From contig NZ_JAGHZZ010000060.1 in the NCBI RefSeq assembly GCF_017745095.1, positions 141,169 through 205,168 of the forward strand: a stretch of DNA of 64,000 nucleotides, written 5' to 3'. The notes under the pieces are model-generated. The model had not been told where the DNA came from. It ran no database searches and saw only the letters and a program-made list of their open reading frames with translations. Source of the stretch: Sporocytophaga sp. Lineage in GTDB: Bacteria > Bacteroidota > Bacteroidia > Cytophagales > Cytophagaceae. Below are positions 36,159 through 48,800 of the stretch, in pieces. The position numbers and the translations under genes were made by a program. The stretch's first letter is position 1. Every line of letters begins with the position of its first letter.

Positions 36159-36433
36159 CTATTTTAAACAAGCAAGCACCGTTCTCCAATCCCCCCTCTC
36201 CGGAAGTCCCGGCTTCCTTTTGTCAAAGAACAAGGCTATATAATTACCATCCTTATCAAATATTTCAAGCGAATTAACATCTCCAAAATCTGTTGGCTTT
36301 TAACGATCCATGTACTTGAAATCCTGTCTTCTCTAAGGTGTAGATTAAACTGAGGGTCCAACACCTTATACCCTGGACTGAAAAGATTCCAAACGACAAA
36401 GATAAAAGAGAATGCAGCCAGGATAAATTTTAT
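36159..36433 (-). pseudogene. Frameshifted small membrane-anchored protein gene
   Basis: Two adjacent minus-strand frames join into one sensible protein. From 36433 down to about 36312 one reads IKFILAAFSFIFVVWNLFSP, then KVLDPQFNLHLREDRISSTW. From about 36304 down to the TAG at 36159-36161 the other frame reads KPTDFGDVNSLEIFDKDGNY, then FFDKRKPGLPERGDW. The frames are offset by one missing base within an A-run (GTTAAAAGCC). No ATG precedes the first part; an in-frame TAA lies just upstream, and another frame continues upstream with coding-like sequence, suggesting a second indel in the AAAA near 36428. No family is recognised: one membrane helix plus a soluble tail of about 75 residues. Confidence 0.6.
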
Positions 36434-36883
36434 TTAGAATAATTCCAAACAAATCAACCAATTTTAATCTGCCTTTAATAAATTCAATTCTCGACTCTTA
36501 ATATCAAAAAGTCAGAAATACTTGAAACTGATTTTTTGGGTGTTTAAACACCATAGTCTCTATTTTAACCTAAGAAAATAAAACATTCATAGACAGGAAG
36601 ATTTCCTTAGCAAAAAGCTGACTCATTTATCTAACTAATTTAAATACTATATCTAGTGCTATACAATGCACGAGACTAAGGATTCAGGAGATTCCGAAAC
36701 TGAAAAAATACCGTTTTACTTGACTTACCTTCAATTGAATTTCTTTTAACTTTGCATCCCATTGAATTTTTAGAGGGCATAAAAAATCATATTAAATCAT
36801 ATACTACCTGGTAGTACTCTATATATACACCTGATTTTCAGGACACCATACTATAACCTAACAGCAAATTTTACTAAATCACT
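36434..36883 (+). other. Non-coding leader region before the giant gene
   Basis: About 450 AT-rich bases. TAACTTTG at 36747-36754 matches the TAnnTTTG -7 consensus and has a TTG 24 bases upstream (36720-36722), a spacing slightly longer than usual. A perfect dyad TACTACC-T-GGTAGTA lies at 36802-36816. If this promoter is used, the giant gene has a leader of about 120 bases containing the dyad. No convincing gene is seen. Confidence 0.4.
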
Positions 36884-39800
36884 ATGAATCGTTTTTTACA
36901 TCTATTGTGCTACTTTTTCCTTGCTGCATTTATTCCGATACAGGCAAGAGATTTAAGTACAATTCAAAAAGATGCTTCTCCTCTTTTCATTGAAAACAGA
37001 GGACAGCTGGCTAGCCATGACGGAAAAGCTATGAAAGACATAAGGTATTATATGTCTGCCAAGGGCGCTCAAGTCTATTTTCTTCAGGATCGAATTGTAT
37101 ATTCATTCAAAAAAGAGAAGGAAGAATATTCTGAAGCCACAGGAAAATCAAATGGCCGAGCAACAGGTACGAAGTTAACTTTTGAAGAACAAACAGTAGT
37201 CCTTCATTTAAAAGGTGGAAATAAAACTCCTGAAATTCTCTCTGAGGAGAAAGCTGAATGCCATTTCAACTTCTATTATAAACATTGCCTTCAAGGCATT
37301 ATAAATGTACCTGGCTATAAAAGAATTATCTACAAAAAGATTTATCCTAATATTGATCTCGTATTTTATGCAAATGGCCAGGGAATCAAGTATGACTTTA
37401 TAGTTCATCCTGGAGGAGACCCTTCTATAATAGCAATGGAATATGAGGGTGCAGAAGGAACTGCATTAAGTAATAATGGGCAGCTTTTGATCAATCATAA
37501 GTTAGGAAAGATTGAAGAGCATAAACCATATACTTATCAGACAGTCAATGATCAAAAGATTGAAGTAGGTTCTGATTTTAAGTTAATAAATAATAAAACG
37601 GTTGGATTTAACATATCCCGTTTCAACAAAAATAAGGATCTTGTAATAGATCCTTTTGCCACTTACTATGGAGGGACCGGTTCTGATGAGGCCAAAGATA
37701 TCGCCACAGACATAGCAGGCAATATATATATGGCAGGAAACACTTATAGTGATGATTTCCCAACACAAGATATATCGGGAGGATACAATCAATCTGCATT
37801 TGCCGGATATCAGGATGCCTTTATAGTTAAATTCAATAACAATGGAGTTCGCCAGTGGGCCACTTATTTTGGAGGCAATGATGATGATGCGCTGAAAGGT
37901 ATCGGAGTAGATGCAAACGGAAACATAGCAATTACAGGTTATACAACCAGTAATGACTTTCCTGTAAAAACATTGACTGGTGGCTACCAACAGTCATTTA
38001 ATGATGACTATATTAAAGAAGCTTTTATTGCAAAATTCAATACAGGCGGCGCTCTTCAATGGAGCACCTACTTTGGCGGTTCAGAAGATGATGAAGGTGC
38101 TGATGTTGCCATTGATGGATCAGGGAATATCATCGTTACAGGAACTACACAAAGCACAAACTTACCTATAAAATCCTTAACAGGAGCTCTTAATGTTTCT
38201 ACTTCTTTTGGAACAGGTGATAGCTATTTCGCAAAGTTTGATGCAAACGGAGCACGTATTTGGGCAAGTTACTATGGTGGTTATTCTATTAATCCGAGCG
38301 GAATTGTTGTAGATGCGAGCAACAACTTCTGGATCACAGGAATTACATCTTATGGTTTCACAGGGAAAAGCTTATCCGGAGCATACAACCAGAGTTTAAA
38401 TTTTTCTGCTACAAATTATTATGATGCCTTCCTGATGAAATTTAACAGCAGTGCATCTTTAGTTTGGGCAACATGCTATGGTGGAAACGGAACAGAAAGT
38501 GCCGGTGGAATAGCAATTGACGCAGGTAATAACGTATTAATTACAGGTGGAACTGCAAGTACAGACTTCCCTCTTCAGAATCTTTCCGGAGCTTATAATC
38601 AGGCTACTAATGCCGGTGGTGAAAGCGATGCATTTATTGTAAAGTTTTCAAACGCAGGTGTTCGTTCATGGGCCACTTATTATGGTGGAACAGGCAATGA
38701 CTATGGAACAGCTATCGCATCTGATAAATCAAGTAATATACTTTTAGGTGGTTATTCTTCTTTAGGAAATTTACCAACACTATCTATTACAGGAGGATAT
38801 AATCAAACACAAGGATCTACTCAAGATGATGACGATGGTTTTATTCTAAAACTTAACAGTTCTGGTGCAAGACAATGGGCTACTTATTATGGAGGTAGCT
38901 ATGATGACCAAATAACAGCCATTACTTCTGATGGAAATGGTAATGTCATAGCTGCTGGTTTCTCTAACAGTGAATCTTTGCCGGTTCAATCTAATGCAGG
39001 TGGTTATAGTCAGGGAAATGATTATAGTACTAAAGCTGTCATTGTTCAGCTGTCACCTAATGGTGTTTTATCCTCCGGACAAACTGCCCAAACCATTACA
39101 TTCAATACTCTTCCAGACAGAGACTTTGACGATTATTTTACATTGAATGCAAGCTCAAGTTCAGGGCTGCCGGTAACATACACAATCTCAGGGCCAGCGC
39201 AGCTTTATAATGGAAATGAAGTATCCTTTACTGGTATCGGAACCGTTACTATCCAGGCTTCCCAAAATGGAAACGCAACATACAAAGCTGCAGATCCTGT
39301 TATAAGAACATTTTGCGTAAATCCATCAAGACCATATGCAATACAGGGAGAAGAAAGTTCTTGCCTCGGAGAACAGATCTATACAACATCAAACCTTGAT
39401 GGTGCAACTTATCATTGGATGGTTTCTTCAGGCGGTACTATCACAAAAAATGAAGGTAGAACTATAACTGTGAAGTGGGCTACTCTAGGAAATCAAACAG
39501 TTTCATTATATGTCAGCGGTAATTGTGGAAAGAACAGCGATACCATTTCTAGGAATATAGCTATAGTTTCATTACCTGCATTGGGAACAGTTACCACAGT
39601 TCATCCTGCTAACGATGCCAATAACCTGACATTACCAGTGATTTTCACCTGGAATAAAACTACTAATGCAACTAAATACGACCTTTACTATGGCACAACT
39701 GATTTTGCATTAACTTATCCTTATGCAAGCAATATTACAGATACTGCCTACAAAGTTACATTTGGCATTGATTATGGAGTTCCCTACAAATGGAAAATTG

Positions 39801-42800
39801 TTGCAAAATCATTATGCGAAGCGAAGGAAAGTGCTGTGAAAACATTTACATTGAACTGTGTAACACCTTCTCAGCCGGCAGCTATAAATGGCTCTACCTC
39901 AGTATGTCCGGGAGAACAATCCTACTATGTCGAGCTACAACCAGGTGTTGATTACAACTGGACTGTTTCCGGAGGAGGCACTGTAACCGGCATCGGCAGC
40001 TTTGCAACCATAAACTGGACTTCAACCGGAACATTCATCATCACAGTAACACCGTCTGTGGCATGTGGAAAGACCGGTACTGCAAAGACGTTAACTGTAA
40101 CTGTTGCTGATAAACCAGTTCCAACTGCTGCCACCAATATGGTTCCTGCAGATGCTGCTACAGATCTTGCTTTGCCATTAAACCTTTCCTGGTCTGCAAG
40201 TCAAAATGCAGACAATTATGACTTATACATTTGGAAAGATGGTACCTCCAGGCCGACAAGCCCTTTATATAATGGAATCACATCAACAAGCTATATTTTA
40301 AGTTCAGGACTTGAATTTGGCAAACCATACAAATGGCAAGTTGTAGCAAACAATAGCTGTAAATCCAAAGAAAGTGCTGTACAGACATTTACACTTAATT
40401 GTATTACACCTCAACAGCCGCCAGCTATATCAGGAGAAACGCAGACTTGTCCCGTTAAAAAATCATATAGCATTCAAGGAGCTCAAGGAATAGATTACAC
40501 CTGGTCAGTTACAGGTGACGGAGTAATTTCCGGATCTGGTACATCAGTAGATGTAACTTGGAATACTCCCGGAACATATACGCTAACTGTCACTCCTTCA
40601 GTAAAGTGTGGCAAGACAGGAACTGCGCGTACATTACAGGTAACAGTAATCAATACACCTGTTCCTGCTGCTGTTTCCGGAATGACACCTTCTAATGGCA
40701 GCGAAAATCTGACTCTTCCATTAGACCTTTCATGGTCAACTGCTAAGGACGCTACATCATATGACCTTTTTTTATGGCCGAAAAACGAATCAAAACCTGG
40801 CGCTCCTTTCAAAAATGCTTTAGCGGCCGTTACATACAGAGTAACAGAAGAACTTTCAAAGGGCATTGTATACAACTGGCAAGTAATATCGCGAAATACC
40901 TGTAAACAAACAGAAAGTTCTGTTCAAACCTTTAAACTTTTATGTCCTGTACCTGACCAGCCTTCTGCAATAACTGGTCTTACGGATGTCTGTCCTGGTG
41001 AATGGACTTACTCTGTCCCAGGTCAGTTCGGTATTAATTTTGAATGGCAAGTTTCTGGCGGTGGCTCAGTCACTGGAACAGGAGCTTCAGTGAAGGTAAA
41101 CTGGACAACAACAGGAACATTCAATGTAACTGTAACACCAGTTGCAGCCTGCGGCGAAAGAGGAGCATCAAGAACAATAAGTGTATCAGTGAAAAATCCT
41201 GTTACACCAGCAGTAGTAACAGAAATGAAACCAGCTGATGGAGCCATCAACGCATCAGTGCCTGTAAATCTCACCTGGTCAACTTCTTTTGGAGCTACTT
41301 CATATGACCTATATATTTGGCCGGATTCAGTAGCTGCAAGACCAGCATTTGCTTATGCATCCAATATTAATGGAACAGCTTATGCCGCTAAAACAGATTT
41401 AGCAAATAATCTGTTTTACAAGTGGCAGGTTGTAGCAAAAAATAACTGTAGATCTACTTCAAGTCCAGTACAAAGATTCAAGACCATTCCACTTCCTGAC
41501 CTTCAGATAATAGGTTCAACAATTCCAACTTCTGCAAACGGAGGAACACCGATAGCACTAACATGGGAAGTTAAAAACACTGGCCTTACTTCTACCGGAA
41601 GTGCTGAGTGGGAAGATAAAGTATACCTTTCAACAGACCTTGACTTGAGAGCTGCTGATGATCAGTTATTGGGTACATTTAACAATGTAAGTTATCTGCA
41701 GCCAGGAAAATCATATACACAGCGTGAGGAAGTGGTGCTCCCTTCAGTACCTGGAACATATTATCTGTTTATCATTACAGATAATAAACATGCAACATGT
41801 ACTGGAACCCTTACTGGAGACAAATGTTCAACAGACAGAATCAGCGGAGGAGACCATGTACTTGAAAGCAACGAACAAAACAATTATATATATAAAGTAA
41901 TAACTGTAAACCCATCCCCTGCTGCAGACCTTGCTGTTACTTCTGTAGGTGTACCAACTTCAGTATTTAACGGAAGTAAAATCAATGTAACTTATCAGGT
42001 TAAAAATATTGGTCAGGCGAATGCGGTTGGAAAGAAATCCTATCCAAGCGGTGTGATTCCTTTTACCACAGGAGTTAGCAGCGGAGGTTCTTACAGAGGT
42101 GGATCAGTACCAAGCTGTTATGATCAATACTGGAACGATATGATCTATTTATCAGAAGATAATTCATATTCTCCTGAAACAGACGTGTACGTAGGCTATT
42201 CATTTGTTGCCCTGAAAAGTAAAACACAAAGGGACATTTGTATGAATTATGCAGGAATACCACTTGTAATAGACAGTTCATATACCATGACAAGTGAAGT
42301 GAATCTTCCTCCCAAATATGTAGGCAAATACTACATCATTGTGGTTGCTGCAGACAAAGAAGGTGTTGATGAAGCTTCTCGCTATGGGAATAACATTAAG
42401 GCAAGTGAGCAGATTACAATTAACCTCACTCCTCCCCCTGACTTTTCTGTTACACAAGTTGTAGCTCCAGCTACAGCAGTTTCTGGTCAGGAAGCAACTT
42501 TCTCCTATACGGTAAAAAATATAGGAGCGAACGGACCTCATAAATCAGAAACTGTCTGGTACGACAATATTTATATTTCAAAGAAAAGTATGTTTAACAA
42601 AGATTCTTCAATCAGTGTTGGTAAATTCTATAAAACGAATAGCCCAGCATTCCTTAGAGATTCCAGTTATACAAATACTAAGGAATTAAAAATTCCAGAA
42701 GGTATTGCAGGAAATTATTATGTATATGTTGTGACGAACGAAGAATTCAAAGTTTTTGAACATACTTATACTGCGAATAATATTGCAAAAAGTTCAGGAA

Positions 42801-45800
42801 CTATTAATATTTCTGCAGGATCTTATCCTGACCTTTCAGTATTGTCTGTTGAGGTTCCTGATACTATCTATGCGGGAAGAGAATTCACGATAAAATATCA
42901 GGTTAAGAACATAGGAACCGGAAGAATAACAACAAATTACTTCGATCATATTTATTATTCCACGACATCTACATGGAATCCTGTGTATGTTTTGAGAAGC
43001 AATATTATGACAAGTACCTTCGAAGCAGGCCAGACAAAAAATCTGGAAATGAAACTTAATGCTCCGGAAAGTATTGGTAATGCCTGGTTCTTTGTTTATT
43101 TAGATCCTAATGATATTATATTTGAAAATGGAAGTGAAGCCAACAATTTAAAAGGTATTTCAAAGAGTGTATATATTAAATATGCTCCTTTGGAATCTGA
43201 TTTATCTGTATCTTCTCTAACAGTGCCTCTTGCTGGACATTCAGGAAGCAAAGCCAAAATTGAATGGAAGATAAGCAATATCGGCACTGATGTCACCAAA
43301 GTCAATTCATGGTCAGATGGTTTATATATATCAGCAGATACGATATTGGATGGTAATGACAAGTCTTTAGTTATAAATAACTTCAGAAATAGTCCACTTT
43401 CCCCAAGAGAAAGCTATAATGCTTCTACTGAAGTCGATCTACCTAAAGGTCTTTCAGGAAAATACTACCTCTTCATTGTTACCGATGCGACCAGAGCTGT
43501 AATAAATGAAGGTACTGAAAAGAATAATATTGCATTCAAAACGATCACCCTAACTCCAAATCCTGCTGCTGACCTTGTGGTAACCTCATGGAATGCTCCT
43601 TCTGAGGCATATGCAGGCCAGACAATAACTGTTAAATATACAGTTAAAAATCAAGGAGGCACTGATGCTCAATCGATATACAATGATTTCAAATTCTGGA
43701 CTGACGCAGTTTATGTGGCACTAGATCCTGCATTTGCATCTCAATCAGGAGTTGTTCAGGTAGGAAAATCAGGATATAATCTTCTTTTGAAGAAAAATGA
43801 AAGTTATACTGATAGTATTGAAGTTACACTTCCTGACTATCTGAATGGTAACTACTTTATTTTCTACAAAGCCGACAACCAGAATATGGTATTTGAAGAT
43901 GCGCAGGATGACAACAACCTGTCTCTAGGACTACCAATTAAAGTTGTTACTGCAGCACCGGCAGATCTCGTAGTTAAGAGATTGAACCTTACTCCTTCTG
44001 CATATCTTGGTGATACTATACAGGCATCATATTCTGTCAGAAACATAGGGACTGTGCCTGCAATAGGAAACTTGCGTAATAATGCGTTCCTATCCAAAGA
44101 TCTTATCCTGCAAACCAATAAGGATGTTTTGGTAAATTATGATTACAAATCCATCAATCTTTTACCTGGTGATTCTATAAGAGGAACATTTTCTGCTCCT
44201 TTAATAGGAATCACTCCAGATGTTTACAATGGATTACTTCAGACCAACAGCTCAAATGCTGTCAATGAGATAAATACCAACAATAATATCGGAACCAGCA
44301 GCAATACGCTTACAGTAAAAGCACGATCATTATATCTTGATGTTATAGAAAATACTGTTCTTACACCCAAAGACAGATTGTACTATCAGATCAGTGTGGA
44401 TGCTGACCTTGACCTGATATTCACGCTTACAAGTGATCAGTCATACGGATTAAATGAGGTATACATAGCTTACAACCGTGTACCTTCAAGTACTGATTTT
44501 GATTTCAAATACACTGAAGCAAACAGGCCAAATCAGAAAGTACTGGTGCCACAGACAAAAGCAGGTAACTATTATATCCTGATAAAATCTTCAGTAGGTT
44601 ACAATGGAAGTCAAAAATTAAAACTCCTTGCCAAAGCTCTTCCATTCTCAATTTTGAGCATTACACCTAATGAAATGGGACAAGGAATTGTAAGCGGAGT
44701 ATTGAATGGTGCAGGCTTCAGAAATGGAGTGAAAGTAGTGTTGAAAAACGGAAATGCAACAGTGGCCTCTGCTAAGATAACTAAAATGATTAGCAGTATG
44801 GAACTAAACTTGCGTTGGGATCTGACATCTACACCAAAAGGTATCTATGATGTAGTTGCTATCAATCCGGATAACAAAGAACAGGTTCTTGTTAAAGGAG
44901 TGGTAGTTGAAGCTGCAAGAGCTTATTCTATTGATTACATTCCTCAAGCTCCAAGTATTTTAAGAAGAGGAAAAAGCGGATTCTATACTTTCACATTCAG
45001 GAATACCTCAAACATAGATATTCCAGTGCTTCATGGAGACCTTACTGTTTTACAAAAAACAGAAGTAGTAGAAGTTCAGAAACTTGAAGGTAAAATTATT
45101 ACAGGCATTGATTATCCTCTTGATATTGATCTTCCTAACACTGACTTTACAGAAATTGGTGGAATTAAACTCATCCCATTTATTTCAAGAGACCTTGCTC
45201 CTGGCAATCAAATTACACTTGCTGTAAATCTGGGAATAAGAGAATTTAACTATAGCAATTTCCCTCTATCAGTGAGGCTTTATGCATATGATCAACAACA
45301 TCTGATGAATAGATTAAATCAAGATATTGAACTTATGCGACTTGGAATTCTTTCAGACCCAGCATTATTAAGAGCTGACATCGTAGAAGGATTGGTAGAA
45401 ACTGCTGGTAACAGAAAAGCTTTTGTTGATCTGATGTTAACTCCTTCCTTCAAAAACGGACTATTAACTGAAGCTGATACAATAGATTTTGATTTTGCAT
45501 GTCATAGCTGTCTGGACGCAGAAGGTTTAAATGCCGCATATCCGAAAGACAATGATACTGCTGGAGTTACTTTCAACTTTGATCCAGGAGCAAGCCCTGG
45601 CACTGCAAATCTTCCGTCAGCAGTCTTCGGTCCGGGAGAGGATTACTTGTGGGAAATCAACAAATACAATGGCACAGCAGGGGCTGATCCTGGCTTTGAT
45701 CTGATTAAAGTTCAGGGAAGTATCAATATTACAGCAACATCAGCCAATCCTTTTGTTATCAGAATTTCATCTCTTGATGAAGACAACTACCCTGGATATC

Positions 45801-48800
45801 TTTCCGGCTGGTGGCCTTCAGTAACCAAGAGCTGGCCAATCGCAGTAGCAGCAGGCGGAATCAAAGCTTTTGAAACTTCAAAAATTTCAATTGACACTTC
45901 AAGATTTGTTGCCCATAACTATACTTATGGAGGAAAGTTCTCTTTAAAACTTCAGGGTACAGATACATTACTACTTGTGTACACCCCAAGAATACCTAAA
46001 CCTGGAGAAGCTGGTATCCCTGGTGCTCCGGGTGGATATGGACAACCAGGTAGTCCTGGTGGACAAGGTGGACCTGGAAACAGTACTACACCAGCAGGAC
46101 CTGGTGGACAAGGCGGCTGGGGTGGACCTGGCGGTGGAAGCGGTGGTCAGGGTGGACCTGGCGGATCAAGCACAACAGGACCTGGTGGAACAGGTGGACC
46201 TGGTGGACCTGGTGGGCCTGGTGACGGCGGTGCAACAAGTGGCGGAGAAGGTGGAGAAGGCGGACCTGGTGGTACAGGTCCTGGTGGAACCGGACCTGAA
46301 GGTGGTAATGGCCCTACGGGAACAATTAATCCTGGCCCCGAGACAACTCCTCCTGGTACACCTCCTGGAACTCCTCCAAGAAAAAGACCAGGAAGCAGAA
46401 CTAAAGGACCTGGTTCTTATAGAACAAGTAAATATTATGTCCCTCCAAGACCAAGGACACCGAGCGAGCAGGAATTACCTCCTCCTCCGAAGCAACCTTG
46501 CAATGATAGCGAAACTTCAAATGAACAATGCAAGAAAGGATTTGATATAACCAATCAATTTGTAAAAGTAGCGACTAAGTCCAGCGATCCTTATTCAGCT
46601 GTAATAGCAGCAGGGTCTACAGGATTCCCAATAGACAACTGTTATGCAAATGCAGTAGTAGGAGGAGTTGCCGATGGTATTAACGGAGCACTTTCAGCAA
46701 AAGAAGCTAAAGGTTTTAATCCCATCATTTCAGCGAGTATAGCAGCAAATGCAATTAAATTTACAGTTGCAGTGACATTGTGTTCTGAAACCAATGAGGA
46801 AGTAAAGAGACGTGGTCAGATGATCATCGATGGTATCAACTGTGTGAATTCATCCAGTGGTGTTGAGTTCTTTATAAACGTTGCTACTTGTATCGGAAAA
46901 GAATTCTTCTGTACTAATATCCTCAGCTCATGCGATCCAAATGAGATTATCGGACCTGTTGGTTATGGACCTGATAGAATGGTTGCTTCATCTCTACCAA
47001 TGTCTTATAAGGTAACATATGAAAACGACTCTGCAGCAGCAACGACTGCAGCTCAGAGAGTATCTATTACAGTTCCTTTAGATGATCATCTGAATCCACT
47101 AAGTTTCAGAGTTGGAAAATTTGGCTTCGGTAAATTCAACTTTGAAGTTCCGGCAAATCAGTCGAGCTATTTCACCACACTTGACCTTCCGGATTCTCTG
47201 GGCTATGATGTAGAGGCCACAGCAGGAGTAGATGTAATCAAAAATGAATTGTTCTGGACATTCCAGACGATAGATCCAACAACTGGTTTACCTCCTTCAA
47301 ATCCTTTGAAAGGGTACCTTCCTATCAATGATCTTATTGGAAGCGGAGAAGGTTATGTTACTTTTTCAATCCGTCCGAAAGAAAACGTCCAGACTGGAGA
47401 TACTGTGAGAGCGAGAGCTTCAATTGTATTCGATACTAATGAGCCTATCATTACCAATCAGGCAAGGAATACGCTGGATGCTAAAGCTCCTGTCTCTTCG
47501 GTAAATATTGTACCTGTTCAGATAGATTCTACAACTATGATCACAGTAAATGTTGAAGATGACTTGAAAGGCAGCGGGCCTGGAAATTACGATCTGTTCG
47601 TGTCTGAAAACGGAGCGCCATATAAAGTACTTGTACAAAAGTATTCTGCAGACAAGCCATATCTGTTCAAAGGAATCGCCGGATCTAACTATTGTTTCTT
47701 CTCTATTGCAAGAGACAATACTGGTAATTCAGAACGAATAAAAACAATTGCAGAAGCTTGCACACATGTTAAAGGCGGTGACGATGCAATATCGATGCTT
47801 TCACCTAATGGAGGCGAAAGCTTCTGCTCTGGATCCAATGTTAACATATCATGGTTAAGTTCAGGAACCAATCCTGTTGACCTCTCCTATTCTGCTGATA
47901 GTGGTAAAACTTATACTACAATAGCTGAAGGTCAGAGCCCCTCTGGAGCATATACTTGGATTTTACCTGAAACAATCATTTCTTCGGACAACTATCTTAT
48001 CAAAGTTACTGATAGTAATGCTTCATCAAAAACAGATTCAAGCGATAAGGTATTTGCTATAGGAAAAGTAAATATTGCCAATGCAGGTTCTGATGAAACA
48101 GTTTGTAAAAGTGCAGCTCCATATAGCCTCAGTGGCTACAGTCCTCAGGGAGGAGTATGGTCAGGCAATGGAGTAAGAGTAGATGGACTATTCAATCCAT
48201 CATTGGCAGGAACAGGTACGCATCTAATTAAATATAGTGTCAATACGGATAACTGTCTGACAGTGGTAAGCAAGAATGTAACAGTTACAGAATCTCCTGA
48301 TGTTACTCTTGAAGCGATAGCTCCTATTAATGTTAAGGCACCTGCATTTGCACTCACAGGTGGAAGACCTGCAGGTGGCACCTATTCAGGAATGGGAATA
48401 ATTAATGGAACGTTTAATCCTGCGATCACTGGTACTGGTTCATTTAACATCACATATACATACAAGATTGGTGATGCGTGCTCCGGTACAGCAACACAGG
48501 TGATATCTGTAATTACTTCACTGGAAGCGCCAACAAACTTAACCGGAAAGGCAGTAACAGAAACCCAGATCAATCTCAGCTGGCTGGATAACTCTACCAC
48601 TGAAACAGGCTATGTTATTGAGCGTTCAGAGAACGGGACTGACTTTGAAGTAATAGCTACGTTACCTGCGAACAGTACAACCTACAATGACAAAAACCTT
48701 ACTCCTGATGGCGTTTACTTCTACAAAGTAAAAGCTGTGAATTATAATGGAGTCCATTCAGAATATAGCAATGTAGTTAAAACCATTGCAGACCCTGTTG

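Noticed and set aside
36666..36749. 27-codon plus-strand frame beginning MHETKDSGDSETEK
   Set aside because: Too short, overlaps the candidate promoter of the giant gene and has no ribosome binding site or known relative.
40495..40875. Minus-strand frame of 126 codons in the giant gene (similar ones at 39952, 41023, 48145)
   Set aside because: They recur at equivalent places in the PKD/Fn3 repeats, as expected for shadows of repeated coding sequence.
45975..46550. A 191-codon plus-strand frame inside the giant gene, rich in Val, Asp and Leu
   Set aside because: It is the +1 shadow of the GGPGG-coding repeat; its monotonous composition comes from the repeat DNA, and it has no start context or family.
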